Shown in pieces: positions 52,984-63,357 of a stretch of DNA of 64,000 nucleotides. Positions within the stretch are counted from its first letter, which is position 1. Every line of letters starts with the position of its first letter. The position numbers were made by a program, and so were the translations under genes. A model generated the notes under the pieces. The model was given only the letters and a program-made list of their open reading frames with translations, made no database searches and had not been told where the DNA came from. This DNA is from Gracilaria domingensis (taxonomy: Eukaryota > Rhodophyta > Florideophyceae > Gracilariales > Gracilariaceae). The stretch covers positions 268,932 to 332,931 of the forward strand of contig VCMS01000050.1 of NCBI GenBank assembly GCA_022539475.1. The letters run 5' to 3'.

Positions 52984-54382
52984 GACTGAGACTTTTGGAG
53001 ATGGCCCCGTACGCCTTCATGACATTGTCTTGCGAAGCTTGTTAGATTCTCTTTAAACTCGGTTCTTCTGGAGGATACTAATTTCATGGTGAAGGTTACC
53101 TTGGTAGAAGGCTACCAGATTTGATGGCTCTTCTCAAAGAACAGAGGTACACGGTTAAGGATTGTACACGTACCAAAGGTACATAACGAAGGCCCAAGTG
53201 GCAAGCTGCGATAATAATCCATAACATACACGTACACATACCGTTTACACGTGTACACCAACCGGGTTTCTTACATTTTCATAATGTTTTCTCTACTTTT
53301 CGTGAAAACATGGCCTGATTTACCTTACAGTGTAGGAAACCTAGTCTCTTTTTCGAGATTACGAGAAAAAGTTCGGGTAACCCGCAGTTTTCCGCTCCCT
53401 CTCTTTCGCGAATGGGCATCCAACAAAGGCACACGCCAGGCGAAAAGACTTGACATGCACATAATACTATTAGAGCTAGCCTGTCTCTGAGAGACTACTC
53501 ATTATGAAACGAGAAAAACTCAAGCACACGCAACATCATACATTTTCCTGCTTTACTTCAGTTGTACTGCTTTCGCGGATACTTATATAGAATAGTTGCA
53601 GATATCTCGACTCTGGTGGTCAGATAAAGCGAGCGAAAGGCCAGACTTTACTCATGCCTTTTATTTGTGGATTATGTCGTAAGGCTTTTTGATGTGCGTC
53701 TTGATGTTTTCTTTTGCGGTCCATGTGCGTCATCCTCAATCCCTCGAACAACGACTTTCGTGCGAAAGCTTTCGGTCCGATAACGATTCATCTAAGATCC
53801 CTTGCATTGCGTCACCAACGCCCTTTTAGGTTGCGTGGTTTTCGGGACGGAGAATCTGCAATTCTTCTTCATTTACTCGGGGCAAATGGAGAAAATTGTG
53901 TACACGCACTTCACTAAGTAAATCAGCCAAGTCAGGTTTCTACCTACGAGGCAATGAGGTGGTTCTCTAGAAAACGCAAAAATCAAGACAAAGGGCAGTA
54001 TGACTTGGAAAAACATTACCTCATTTGGCCCACAATTCCATTTTCTTCAGGAATCGAGATAATACTTGGGCAACCGTACAGCCAAAGGGGCTGCATGTCC
54101 CTTCATAGACCCTGCAGTCTCAGTGAGTATCGGGGCTCCTCTGCAAGAAGGAAATGAAAGATTTACCATGCACATAAGGCAGAGCACAACACGTGAGCTC
54201 AGTTTCCCCCATGGTAATGCCACAATCCACCGCCTAATCACGTTGTTTGTTCAAATCCTTATCACCGTGATGCATTAGTATATAAACCTTTGGTTCCCCT
54301 CTGATGTGCAGGTACTATGTGTCATCTCACTGTGCGGTGTTGCAACTCATAATTTCCCTCCAAGTTTCATCCAAATCCCCCA
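52984..54382. other. Intergenic, no gene recognised
   Basis: 1.4 kb with only short frames. Contains a TATA-like site for the following GH16 gene (54279-54286). Confidence 0.4.
54279..54286 (+). promoter_or_regulatory. TATA-like box upstream of the GH16 gene
   Basis: TATATAAA about 97 bp before the ATG at 54383. Confidence 0.5.
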
Positions 54383-55324
54383 ATGAATTCTGGACCACCA
54401 TTTCCTCCTACATGGAGAGATAGGAGAGAGTGTCCAGTAGCAATGGATCTCCCAGAAGTTACTGAGGTTCCGAATCTTGTTAATGGACATGACGACCCAC
54501 CACCGAGATACATCGTGAGACAGGCGCCGGCCAATATGCAATGGGTGAAGCAATACAATTTTTCCTCCGAGTTCAACACAGAGAACGCCGGAGAGATAGT
54601 TCCAATGGATCAGCTCGATCGATGGACAACCGATAATCATTGGCCAGGCCGCTACCCTGCCGTGTTTGATATGAACAATGTCACGTACGACGGCAGGTCC
54701 ATGGTTCTAAGGGCGCGTCAGCACAATACTCCCACGTCAGGCTTTCTTGCAGAGTTTGGTCAAAGCCACCGAACATGTATCGACGACAGAATGAGAGCAG
54801 GTCGCCGCTTCTATACTGGCTCCTTTGTGAGAAGCAGAGAAGAAATCACGTACGGTTATTTTGAGGCCGTGGTTAAACTGGGAGACTCGGGGCTTTCTAG
54901 TGCATTCTGGCTCAAGGAACGAGGAGGAAGAGAACGTGAGATCGACGTGTTTGAGTACAGTACGAGCACGAACCTTGACGGACGCCGACGCCTACCTTTG
55001 GCCAATCAGTTCCTCATGAACGTACATACATTCGAGAGACGCGGTAATCAGAGAACCGATCATGAGAATTCGAAATTTGTGGGGTTGGATCAAAATTTGA
55101 GCAGGCAGCCGTATATCAAGACCGGACTACATTGGACCAGGGACACGGTGAGTTGGTATCTTAACGACACGCTGGTGAGAGAGTTTGATCATGGTGGCGA
55201 ATTTCGAAACGCGAGAATGCGTGTTCAGTTCGATCGAGAGTACTTCAATTGGATTGGGGACCCCCTCCGCAAGGATCCGTTTGACGACTTCAAGGTGATG
55301 TACATTCGCACCTGGCAATTGTAA
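54383..55324 (+). CDS. GH16 family glycoside hydrolase (carrageenase/porphyranase/agarase-like)
   Basis: 313 residues; ATG at 54383 is the first after an in-frame TAA. The catalytic ExDxxE motif is present as EIDVFEY (about residues 192-198: nucleophile Glu, assisting Asp, acid/base Glu), preceded by GYFEAVVKLGDSGLSSAFWL, the strand pattern of GH16 galactan hydrolases, and by DRWTTDNHWPGRYPAVFDM and NNVTYDGRSMVLRARQ, typical of the sandwich start. The C-terminal WTRDTVSWYLNDTLVREFDH and DFKVMYIRTWQL strands complete the fold. It probably cleaves or remodels a beta-linked galactan such as agar or carrageenan in the cell wall; exact substrate is not readable. No signal peptide is visible in the open frame. 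Another frame just upstream (54314-54385) reads LCVISLCGVATHNFPPSF, signal-peptide-like, so a missed 5' exon is possible. Confidence 0.88.
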   Translation: MNSGPPFPPTWRDRRECPVAMDLPEVTEVPNLVNGHDDPPPRYIVRQAPANMQWVKQYNFSSEFNTENAGEIVPMDQLDRWTTDNHWPGRYPAVFDMNNVTYDGRSMVLRARQHNTPTSGFLAEFGQSHRTCIDDRMRAGRRFYTGSFVRSREEITYGYFEAVVKLGDSGLSSAFWLKERGGREREIDVFEYSTSTNLDGRRRLPLANQFLMNVHTFERRGNQRTDHENSKFVGLDQNLSRQPYIKTGLHWTRDTVSWYLNDTLVREFDHGGEFRNARMRVQFDREYFNWIGDPLRKDPFDDFKVMYIRTWQL

Positions 55325-56245
55325 GTATAGACGCTTTGGGATTTGTATTATCTAAATGCTCGCAGCCAAATTCTGACTCTCTACTTTGTCTCTTCTTGAT
55401 CACTGCCACAGGAAAAATAGGATTTTGAGGGACCAAGATTAGTTCGCTGAAGCATTGAGATAACTTTGTCTACGAAAGAATGCAATCGAAGGGCCAAAAA
55501 GAAGTACATATATGTGACAAATAAATGTTCATGTTAGTCCATATTTCAAACGGTTTGCAAACAGTTTAGCTACGTTGAGCCAAGGAAAATGAAAAGGAAG
55601 CATGACCTCTGGTCCCGATGAGTTCAATTGTGTCTCTCAATAACCTGCGTTGCACGGTCTCCAGCCTCAGTATGATGTACGACCGCGTTCTTGGCGGCCG
55701 GCGCGACGGAGAACACATGACGGTGGCGCCGACGACCAACACAACCGCACCTTTGCGCGTGCCGAAGAGCGGGCGCCCTGCAAACAGGGCGGTAAAAGAA
55801 AAACCAAAGCGAGAGACCGAAAACAAGGACCTCAAGCGAGCACCAAGTTAGCAGGTAGCTGAGCGGTGGAGTTCCACATAGATGCTAGCAGCGAGCGAAC
55901 TTCGCTTTTGTGCTCAAGTAGGGTGCCGCCCAAGAATTGAATACGAACAAAGCAACCAAGAACCGGCATATGCGTGCACTTGCCCACCGTGACATCGTGT
56001 GCTACGGTTCGTTTTAACAAATCACCATCTTTGATTAGAACATTACATATCAGCTCTTTGAGAAGCAAAGTTCTCAAAGTAGGATGCGCAATGCTCCTAA
56101 AAAACTCTTTTTTGTTACAACATCATTTAAACTAAATCTTTCTGGGCGAAAATAATGCCCTTCTTTCATGAAATGATGTATTTACATATCCTTCTCCAAA
56201 GAGAAAATATGGCCTTACAAAAGAAGAGATTCTGAATACTATACC
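55325..56245. other. Intergenic, no clear gene
   Basis: Overlapping 70-90-codon frames on both strands at 55566-55862 are GC-rich and unrecognised. A CTTTGAGAAGC...TTCTCAAAG hairpin lies at 56052-56076. The last eight bases (56238-56245, ACTATACC) are a target duplication. Confidence 0.4.
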
Positions 56246-56797
56246 CAGGCCCGTATTTGCGACTGACTGACTTGATAGAAATATAAATGACTAGTGACTG
56301 ACTGACTAGCATATGCAATAAATTTCTAGTCATATTTAGTCATTTACAGTACACGTGGTGCAGGAAAACACGTGTTACGTTCATAACCACTAATAATCCT
56401 ACACGTGCGTAATATAATAGGTTACATGGTTTGCAAATTAAGTTTTAAGTTTTTTTCTCACTACAGATAGTATGCATAGTTAGCAATTTGTTAAGATGAC
56501 TGTTTGTTTGATTAATTTGCCTTTGTTTTCAATTTTTTGCTCGTTTTTAAAAACGTTTTAAAAACATTGAAGTTTGATATTAACATTCTTTAGAACGAAT
56601 ATATGTTGTTAGAGCCTAAGCAAATTGGCATGTGTACTTAGGTATCTCCAACCAAGAGCAGTGCAGTTTAATTTCTAAGAAAACAGGCTTAGAAAAAGGA
56701 CAAAGGAGAACGTGACTAAAAATGACTGACTTCGAATTTTTTTGATTGACTTTGACTTTTCGACTTGGTCAAAAATCTAGTCACAAATACGGCCCTG
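56246..56797. mobile_element. hAT-like MITE, copy 3
   Basis: A 552-bp AT-rich element with ends CAGGCCCGTATTTGCGACT and (minus strand) CAGGGCCGTATTTGTGACT, flanked by a perfect 8-bp duplication ACTATACC (56238-56245, 56798-56805). Same family as 45088-45556. No coding capacity. Confidence 0.88.
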
Positions 56798-56805
56798 ACT
56801 ATACC

Positions 56806-57687
56806 TGCCATGCATTTAATGCTCTATCCTTTGAATTAGATCAGACTACTATCCGTCAAATATAGAGTAGAATTGCTTCCGAAACAGTACAAGGTAGCAA
56901 CTAAGCTTTATTTTCCAAATAAAGAAAAGTTTCCACAAGATACATTTTTTGTAAAAGAGAAACAAATTGTTTATACAAAAAGCAAAAACTTTGGTTTATA
57001 TTCTCTATCTTTTTACTTTTGTGCTGTAATACAAATACAAGTTCATTTTAACTTGGTGAACGAAAGCTTTTAAAAGTTTTTTGGAAACAAGAATAAGATT
57101 GTGCTTTAATTAATGAAATAATTAAAATGAAGGTTTTGAAATGATACGTGAAAATGCTATGACTATTCCTTACATTGTTTTAGAGACATTAAAAGAAACT
57201 AAATCTACACGTGCATTATGAGAAAAGTGTACTTTTGAATACTACCTCAGATGCATTTCCCAAATTTGTGGATGCAAGGAAATTTTTTTCTTCAAACGCT
57301 AATTTGTTGCCATGATACTGATCCAATCTGAGAAATCCTCTAGAAATGGACCCAAATGGGCCGTGCGACACGGAGCATTTTTAAAATTTTTTTATTAGTT
57401 CACGGCAGTTTGTTTTGATAAAAACGAGAGCATTCTATATGTAAGCGCGCACTTTTCGTCAGTGTACCAACAACGTAAGAAGAATACCGAAACTTCTATT
57501 AATGCTACTATTTTTTTTCTATTTTAGCTTTACATTTTGAGCTGATTGCAGAGTTTCCATGCCAGTAGGAGCTCTGCAATTAAGTTTTTCTGAAATACAG
57601 GTAAATGCGGAGCAGGTCTAACAATGAAGGGATATTGCATTATGTCAAAATCAATACTATCAATTCTGCATAGCACACAAATTCATC
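56806..57687. other. Intergenic, very AT-rich, no gene
   Basis: No gene recognised. The segment GGGCCGTGCGACACGGAGCAT near 57358-57380 resembles GCGCCGTGTGACACAGCGCAT near 45760-45782, perhaps an old shared repeat. Confidence 0.35.
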
Positions 57688-59211
57688 TTACTCACACTTC
57701 GTAAACGAAAGCATCTTTGTCTTAGAACGCACCTCCTTCACCATTGGCTTGAATCGGCCTTTTCCACGTATCAGTTCGACAAACGGCTCTTCAATATAAG
57801 TTTCGTACCATGGTTCATTCAACGCTCCAAACTGGTGAAGCTGTCCATCAGCGCTCAACGAATCTCCAAGTTGTATAGAGTCCGTGAGTACGAACAGTCC
57901 TCCTTCTTTCAACACTCTATGAACCTCGTTAAGAACCTTCCTTCGAACTTCAGGAGGAAGTTCGTGGAACAAATACACAATATACACAATATCAGCAGTT
58001 CCATCCGCCAATGGAAGACATTCTGCGGCGGCTTGCAAAAATCGAACACTTCCAAGCGGTGGCGAGCTTTCAGAGCACGTTTTTTCCCAGTACTTCATGT
58101 TCTCTCTTGCTTTCTGTAGATAAAATGGGCTGAGATCAGAAATCATATAATTGGCCTGTGGCCAGTTGTCCCGAACAAAAGTAGCCTATCGACCTGTGCC
58201 TGCTGCCAGTTCGACAATGTTCAAATCGCGCTCAGGCCTTTTGTGCTCGCGAATGTACTGGCCGATTGGGATTAAAGTGGAACGCTGCATGGCATCTTGC
58301 CGCCCTAAGAAAAATGTCTCCGTGGAAAGCTCATACAGGCTTGCCGAGGTGGACGAAAGCCATCCATCTGTTTGCAGATGATAGGTGTATTTGTAATAGT
58401 CGGGCAGAAAAGAGCTTTCCATCCACATTGAGGCTTCTTTCTGCCCTTTGGAAAACTTACGCGAGATCGAAGAAACTTCGCTGGCAAGATGCATCGTTTG
58501 GGGGAGCACAAAGAACGGGTTATTTTGCCTGTGGAACAGTCTCATATCCCACGGTAGCTTGTAGATATTATTGCAGACGTTTTCAAAGTCGTGTCGAAAT
58601 GTGTGTATCGCCTCATCTACCATTTGAGCAAATCTCATTAATGAGCCCGAACGTTTTGGCGAAGATAACGGATCGTCAATGCCGCTCGCCACAAATCCAA
58701 ACGCGGTGCTCGAGAAGAAAGCCAAGCGAGACAAAGCGAAAAACCAGTACCGGACGAGGTAGAGTTTTTGAAAAGGCAACCCCGAGAAAAATCGAAGATG
58801 TTCACGGAAGCTATTCGCCAGGATATGCGGCTGTTGCTCTGTGTCATACTGTCGCCAAAAGTGCGTGAGCTTGTTTGGCGGAAAGAAGCGGTCCTCGAGT
58901 AGACCTGGTTTCTGAGGGATCGGGTTTTTGCGACCGGGGCCGAGATCAAGGAAAGGTTCTCCTTGGGCAACTGCAGCAGGTGGCGACTGACTGCGAGAGG
59001 TTGGTGATGGCCGAGTTGAGCTTGGCGGAGAAATTGATGGGGATGGCGGTGTGGCTAGTTCTCGACGTGGCGATTGTGACGTGGAGGCGACGATGAACGG
59101 AGATGGTGTGTGTGTGTTACGTACGCTTGAGCGAAGACAGACGATGGCGGACTGGTCGGGGAACAGTTTGCGGACGCCGACAGATGCGGATGGCACGAAG
59201 GCTGGCGTCAT
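57688..59211 (-). pseudogene. Plastid-type SAM-dependent methyltransferase with one in-frame TAG
   Basis: About 507 residues from the ATG at 59211 (MTPAFVPSASVG). The first ~100 residues are Ser/Pro/Arg-rich and acid-poor, like a plastid transit peptide. A middle region (HFWRQYDTEQQPHILANSF, RYWFFALSRLAFFSSTAFGF) precedes a methyltransferase domain: motif I VELAAGTGR, then ATFVRDNWPQANYMISDLSP (motif II), LQAAAECLPLADGTADIVYI and HRVLKEGGLFVLTDS. A single TAG at 58186-58188 (codon 342) sits inside motif I exactly between AGTGR and ATFVRDNWP, where relatives have an aromatic residue. The frame is otherwise unbroken on both sides. Either a very recent pseudogene, a sequencing error or read-through. 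Substrate unknown. Confidence 0.75.
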
Positions 59212-60060
59212 CGCGATTGTGAGTAGAGAATGTTTCCCGTTGATGAAGGACTGAGCGCACGAGCGAACGAGCGAACGAAAGAAGGGACGAGTCCGGGCCT
59301 GTGATGATTGTTCCGCTGAAGATCTGCACAACCGGCGACCGGTCCGGGAGGGTCTGTGCTACGGCTGTAGAGAAATTGCAGTGGCGGCCTTTGATGGGCT
59401 GCTTGCGTATCTGGAAGGGCTCTTAGATGAGGCTGGCTGCTTTGAGAACCAAGATTTGCAGAATGGAGTAGTTTTGTAGTTTTGTTGATGAGAAGGTTCT
59501 TTTCTCAGGGTGCCAAAGATTGTACGCTATTCTATATCGTTTGCTTGTACCTGCTGAAACTAGTACCAAACCATCAGTAGCGCATTGCAGGGGGCTGTAA
59601 CAATTCACATCCTAACATAGCATAATGAGAGTGATTGTCAATCAAGGCACAGACACTGTGAGGCTTGAATGTGCCAGGTTGACGAGGAGTCTCAAGGTCC
59701 AAGTTCCAAACTGGAACGACCATCAAATATCTCACACGCCGAGTTTGTCTTCGGGTGTTTCAGGTTCGAAAAACACGAAAGTGAATGGCTCACACGGGGG
59801 CAGATGGCCACGTATGCATTAGTTTCATAAAACATAGAAGAAACAAAAGGAACACGTGGACTGCCACGTGTCTAGTTCGAGGATTTTGCTCGCTTGTCAC
59901 CAGCTGCTTGTCACTATGCACTTCTTCAACGGAGATATGGTGACAGTCTCCCACCTTCGGACCTCTGATCGAAATACGGCATCTACCTTCGTAAGTGACA
60001 GCTAAACGAAACGCGAGTGGACAGACCCGGGAAGCGAAGAGACTGACGGTGTCTCACTCA
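59212..60060. other. Intergenic, no gene recognised
   Basis: Upstream region of the methyltransferase and downstream of the small secreted protein. Short frames only. Confidence 0.4.
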
Positions 60061-60396
60061 TCACTCATCAGTCGCCCTCAGCGACGATGAGATGCCGTTC
60101 GGCGGCAGCACTAAAACCGGAACGCAACGCGCCAAGCCCAGCGTATTATGTGTAGCAGGCTTTCTACACGCAAAGCCAGGCTCACATTGCAGCTCGCCGT
60201 CGTCGCAAGCAACGCCAGAGGAGCATCGAGGCCCGTCCGGCGTCTCCTCGCAGAACGGGAAGCAGGTGATGCGGATGCACCCTGCGCCGAGAAAGAAGTT
60301 CGGGGGTAGCGTGAAAGCAGCCGTTGGTTGACAAGCGGGCGTGAGGAGCAGCGCCAGGGCGGCGAGGGGAAGGAAGGCGGCGAGGGCACGCTGCAT
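60061..60396 (-). CDS. Small predicted secreted Cys-rich protein
   Basis: 111 residues from the ATG at 60396 (MQRALAAFLPLAALALLLTP), chosen because it exposes a strong signal peptide. The mature part has eight or more Cys in a compact pattern (GCIRITCFPFCEETPDGPRC, ACDDGELQCEPGFACR, ARCVPV), suggesting a disulfide-knit extracellular domain, EGF- or knottin-like in spacing. GC-rich codons, unlike its surroundings but like the secreted protein gene at 39863. Function unknown; no family named. Confidence 0.7.
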   Translation of the reverse strand: MQRALAAFLPLAALALLLTPACQPTAAFTLPPNFFLGAGCIRITCFPFCEETPDGPRCSSGVACDDGELQCEPGFACRKPATHNTLGLARCVPVLVLPPNGISSSLRATDE

Positions 60397-61202
60397 TGCC
60401 GAGTTGTTGCCGCGGGAATGCGGAGGGAACGTGGCGGGCGGCGCGATGAGAGAGACAGTTTGCGCGGGAGGCGAAGATCGCTTTATTGCAGGAGGATGCT
60501 GCGTGGTGAGACATGAGACATGGCAACGAGGCGCCAACTGTTGGTCATAAAAATTAACCAAAAAGAGACAAAACCTTTTGCTGCGAAATGAATACGTTTC
60601 AAGTCCGACAACGTGTCTGAGCGCTATGGTCAGTTACATATTCCTTTTTTCTAAAAAACTGAAAACGCAAAACTAACTTTTGTAACAACCATCCACGTGG
60701 CTGCACCATGTTCTCCCAAAAAAAAAGTAGTTCTCAAGATTTCTGAGTGAGAAACTCTTTTTTCTTTCTGGGTCAACGTTGAGCCTATTTAATACCGTTC
60801 TATACTTCTGTTTGTATGTTGTTCTCCTTGTGTGAGTTTTTAGAACAGAGCTCCATGTTTATAGGATTCAACTGGGTTCGAGATGGGACAAAATTAGATT
60901 TCTGAAAACATCAAAGAGTTTCTAAAAAGGCAGTATTCGCTTTACATGTAAATGTAGAGTTCCGTATGTTTGCAATAATAATAGCCCAGCTACCTACAAG
61001 AACTTTCGAATGGAGCCTCCTATGCCTTCTTTAAAGTGCATCTGCATTATTGAATACAAATTCGAACGCCGTCATTCAAAAATCACTTTTTACTCCAAGG
61101 ACAGCTTATTGTCTCACATACGTTGAAAACTGTACCAGCACAGAACTTCAAAACAACAATCCCCGAAAAGCCCTACGTCACCAACACTTACTTCCAAGCT
61201 TC
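60397..61202. other. Intergenic, no gene recognised
   Basis: Starts GC-rich, then AT-rich without convincing frames. Confidence 0.4.
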
Positions 61203-62201
61203 CTATGCCTTTATATGAGATCTTAACCCTATGATTACTACGGCACACAATACAAGCAAAGAGCCCAAAATTCGAGGTGCGCTTGATGTCTCGCCCAAGA
61301 CCACCAGCGCCAGACCGTATACAAATGGGACTTCAAGGTTCTTAATAATAATACCCTGTCCGGCTTTCGTCAATTGCAGACCCTTACTTAGGGAGCACTG
61401 TGCCGCAAACGCTGAAAAAGACCCAAACAACATCACAGCTGTTCCCTTATGATTGGCTACGAGCTGGTGTATTGCTTCTCGTCCGCCAAGAAATGCAGTG
61501 ATAGGAGTGCCAATCACGCCAAGCGCCAACACCGAAAGCATAAAATGAACGCGAGTTCCCATTCCACGAACGCATACAAAGCCAGCAGCCGAAAGGCAAG
61601 CCCCCAGAAGCGATAAGAATGTACCTAGAAGACGTTGATCACCATCGATGTCACTTGTACTAATGCCAGCAATTAACCAGACCCCAAGCAGCGCCAGCAG
61701 CGCACACAGCAAATCCCAGAAACTAGATGCTTCTTTCAGGATGAGCTTCGACAGGGTCATCGTCAGTATAGGACTACAAGCAAATACGGAGGAAGCCTCA
61801 CCAGCAGGCAAGTACGACAGAGATTTGAAAGCGAAAACCATTGCAATAGTACCAAACAAGCCGCGCACAAGCAGCATATGACGATACGAAAGTGGAAGAT
61901 CCAACGGTGACGCCTGCACGAAAGTGAGAAGCGAGATGCTCGAGAGCACCAAATGTGAAATAGACCGGAGCAGCACAGCCGCAGAGGCAGAGAAACCGAA
62001 GTGGGTGGAACTAAGCCTAATGGAAATTGTCATGAAGGAGAAACCCAACGCGGCCACACCAATCCACACCAGCCCCTGGAACGAGTGCGGCGCAGTCTCA
62101 TCTGGCGGACAGGCCAAGGAGTTGGCGCCGCTCGGGGGAGAGAGAAGGGCATCTGCTTCGGTTGGTGAACGTAGAGTGTGCTCGGCTTGCGGCGACGCCA
62201 T
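61203..62201 (-). CDS. EamA/DMT-family transporter
   Basis: 332 residues from the ATG at 62201 (MASPQAEHT; the longer open frame has no ATG). After a ~45-residue polar N-terminus there are about ten hydrophobic segments: e.g. GLVWIGVAALGFSFMTISI, VLLRSISHLVLSSISLLTFV, LLVRGLFGTIAMVFAFKSL, LLCALLALLGVWLIAGI, LLGTFLSLLGACLSAAGFVC, FMLSVLALGVIGTPITAFL, LGSLLVLCAVVIIGL. The motif FKSLSYLPAGEASSVFACSPILTM and its half-repeat GLQLTKAGQGIIIKNLEVPF are characteristic of two tandem EamA domains (drug/metabolite transporter superfamily). It acts in a cellular membrane; substrate cannot be read. A TATA-like TATAAGTGG lies about 110 bp upstream. Confidence 0.88.
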   Translation of the reverse strand: MASPQAEHTLRSPTEADALLSPPSGANSLACPPDETAPHSFQGLVWIGVAALGFSFMTISIRLSSTHFGFSASAAVLLRSISHLVLSSISLLTFVQASPLDLPLSYRHMLLVRGLFGTIAMVFAFKSLSYLPAGEASSVFACSPILTMTLSKLILKEASSFWDLLCALLALLGVWLIAGISTSDIDGDQRLLGTFLSLLGACLSAAGFVCVRGMGTRVHFMLSVLALGVIGTPITAFLGGREAIHQLVANHKGTAVMLFGSFSAFAAQCSLSKGLQLTKAGQGIIIKNLEVPFVYGLALVVLGETSSAPRILGSLLVLCAVVIIGLRSHIKA

Positions 62202-62307
62202 GAAGTTGTGAGGCACGCTCGTTTGAAGAGCGCGACGGGCGGTAGTGAGCACGGCGAGGTGGTGAGGCTGAAGGGCGGCGTCGTAACCTTTTTCTGCGGT
62301 CAGCTTC

Positions 62308-62318
62308 CACTTATAGGC
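62308..62318 (-). promoter_or_regulatory. TATA-like element upstream of the EamA gene
   Basis: Minus strand reads CCTATAAGTGG, about 110 bp before the ATG at 62201. Confidence 0.4.
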
Positions 62319-63357
62319 GGCGGGACGGGCAAAAACGACAGCATGACTGACAGTATCTAGGTCGCCAAGGCGCGGAAGAAGTCGCCGTTAGATCTCAAGA
62401 CGGCGCGAGAATGTATGGAGGCTCAAAGGTGCAAGTGTGCCTCTGTACAACCGTATGGCAAACAGTTTTTTGTCTGAAGTTATCTTTGTATTTTTCAGCA
62501 CTCTCGCGCGTTCGTGTACACGTCTCCGTCATGTACAATATTGCCAGATGTAAGTCGGCTACTTTTTGTAACAATTTGCAAAATTTAAGTTAAAAGTTTA
62601 TTCCGATCCGATTGCTACACGTACACCTTTGGTAGACCTTCGGCTTTTGAACGAAACGGCATTTCGCGACACGTACACACGTTATGCGCTCGCGTTTGAT
62701 TGTTGCTTGTCGCGCATTCAAAATAAACTCAAAAAGTTTTGAGTTTGGCACATTCTGCCCGTTCGTTCGGACTACCGTCGGTACAAAGGTAGATAGAAGG
62801 GCTATCCAGTGTCCTTGCCTTTTGATACATTTGACGCGACTCATAGCGTAGCCTGTCACCTGACTAGAGTTATCCTCAGCACTGCTGCAGTTCAAGTTCG
62901 CTATGGTTACAAAAAATCTATGAAGTCACCCTTTTTGAGGCAGAAATCCTCCTCCGACAAGAGTTCGTGACATATTTATGACGCGTTCGAAGCACTTGTC
63001 CGACCAACTATAATTCAAGAAGCAAGATCTCAACGACAATCTCGTTAAAGATAACCTCCTCACTTTAGTCCAAGCTTCAACACCTAATCTGTGACAAGCC
63101 ACCTCATTTCCCGTAGTTTCTTTGCGCAACACGGTGCTAAAAGCACCTGTACCCGGGAAAGCATCAGTAGCATCGTCGTTGTGTCCAGCAAAGTCAAATG
63201 AGTCCCTCCGTTGAGGGAGTGCACTCTCTGCTCCTCATTCCGCTACCAGTGGTACCACAAGATTTTCCAAACAAATATCGAGAGCCTGATCCGTCACTCT
63301 CCTCTTTCCATTCGAAAGCTTGTTCGAAAGCTTGTCCATCTTCACCGAGTACTCACC
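62319..63357. other. Intergenic, no gene recognised
   Basis: Short frames on both strands without recognisable features; separates divergently oriented genes. Confidence 0.4.

Noticed and set aside
55566-55862. Overlapping 70-90-codon frames on both strands
   Set aside because: Neither strand shows a clear domain, and they cannot both be real; left as unassigned intergenic.
58266-58868. 200-codon plus-strand frame
   Set aside because: Antisense to the conserved middle of the plastid-type methyltransferase.
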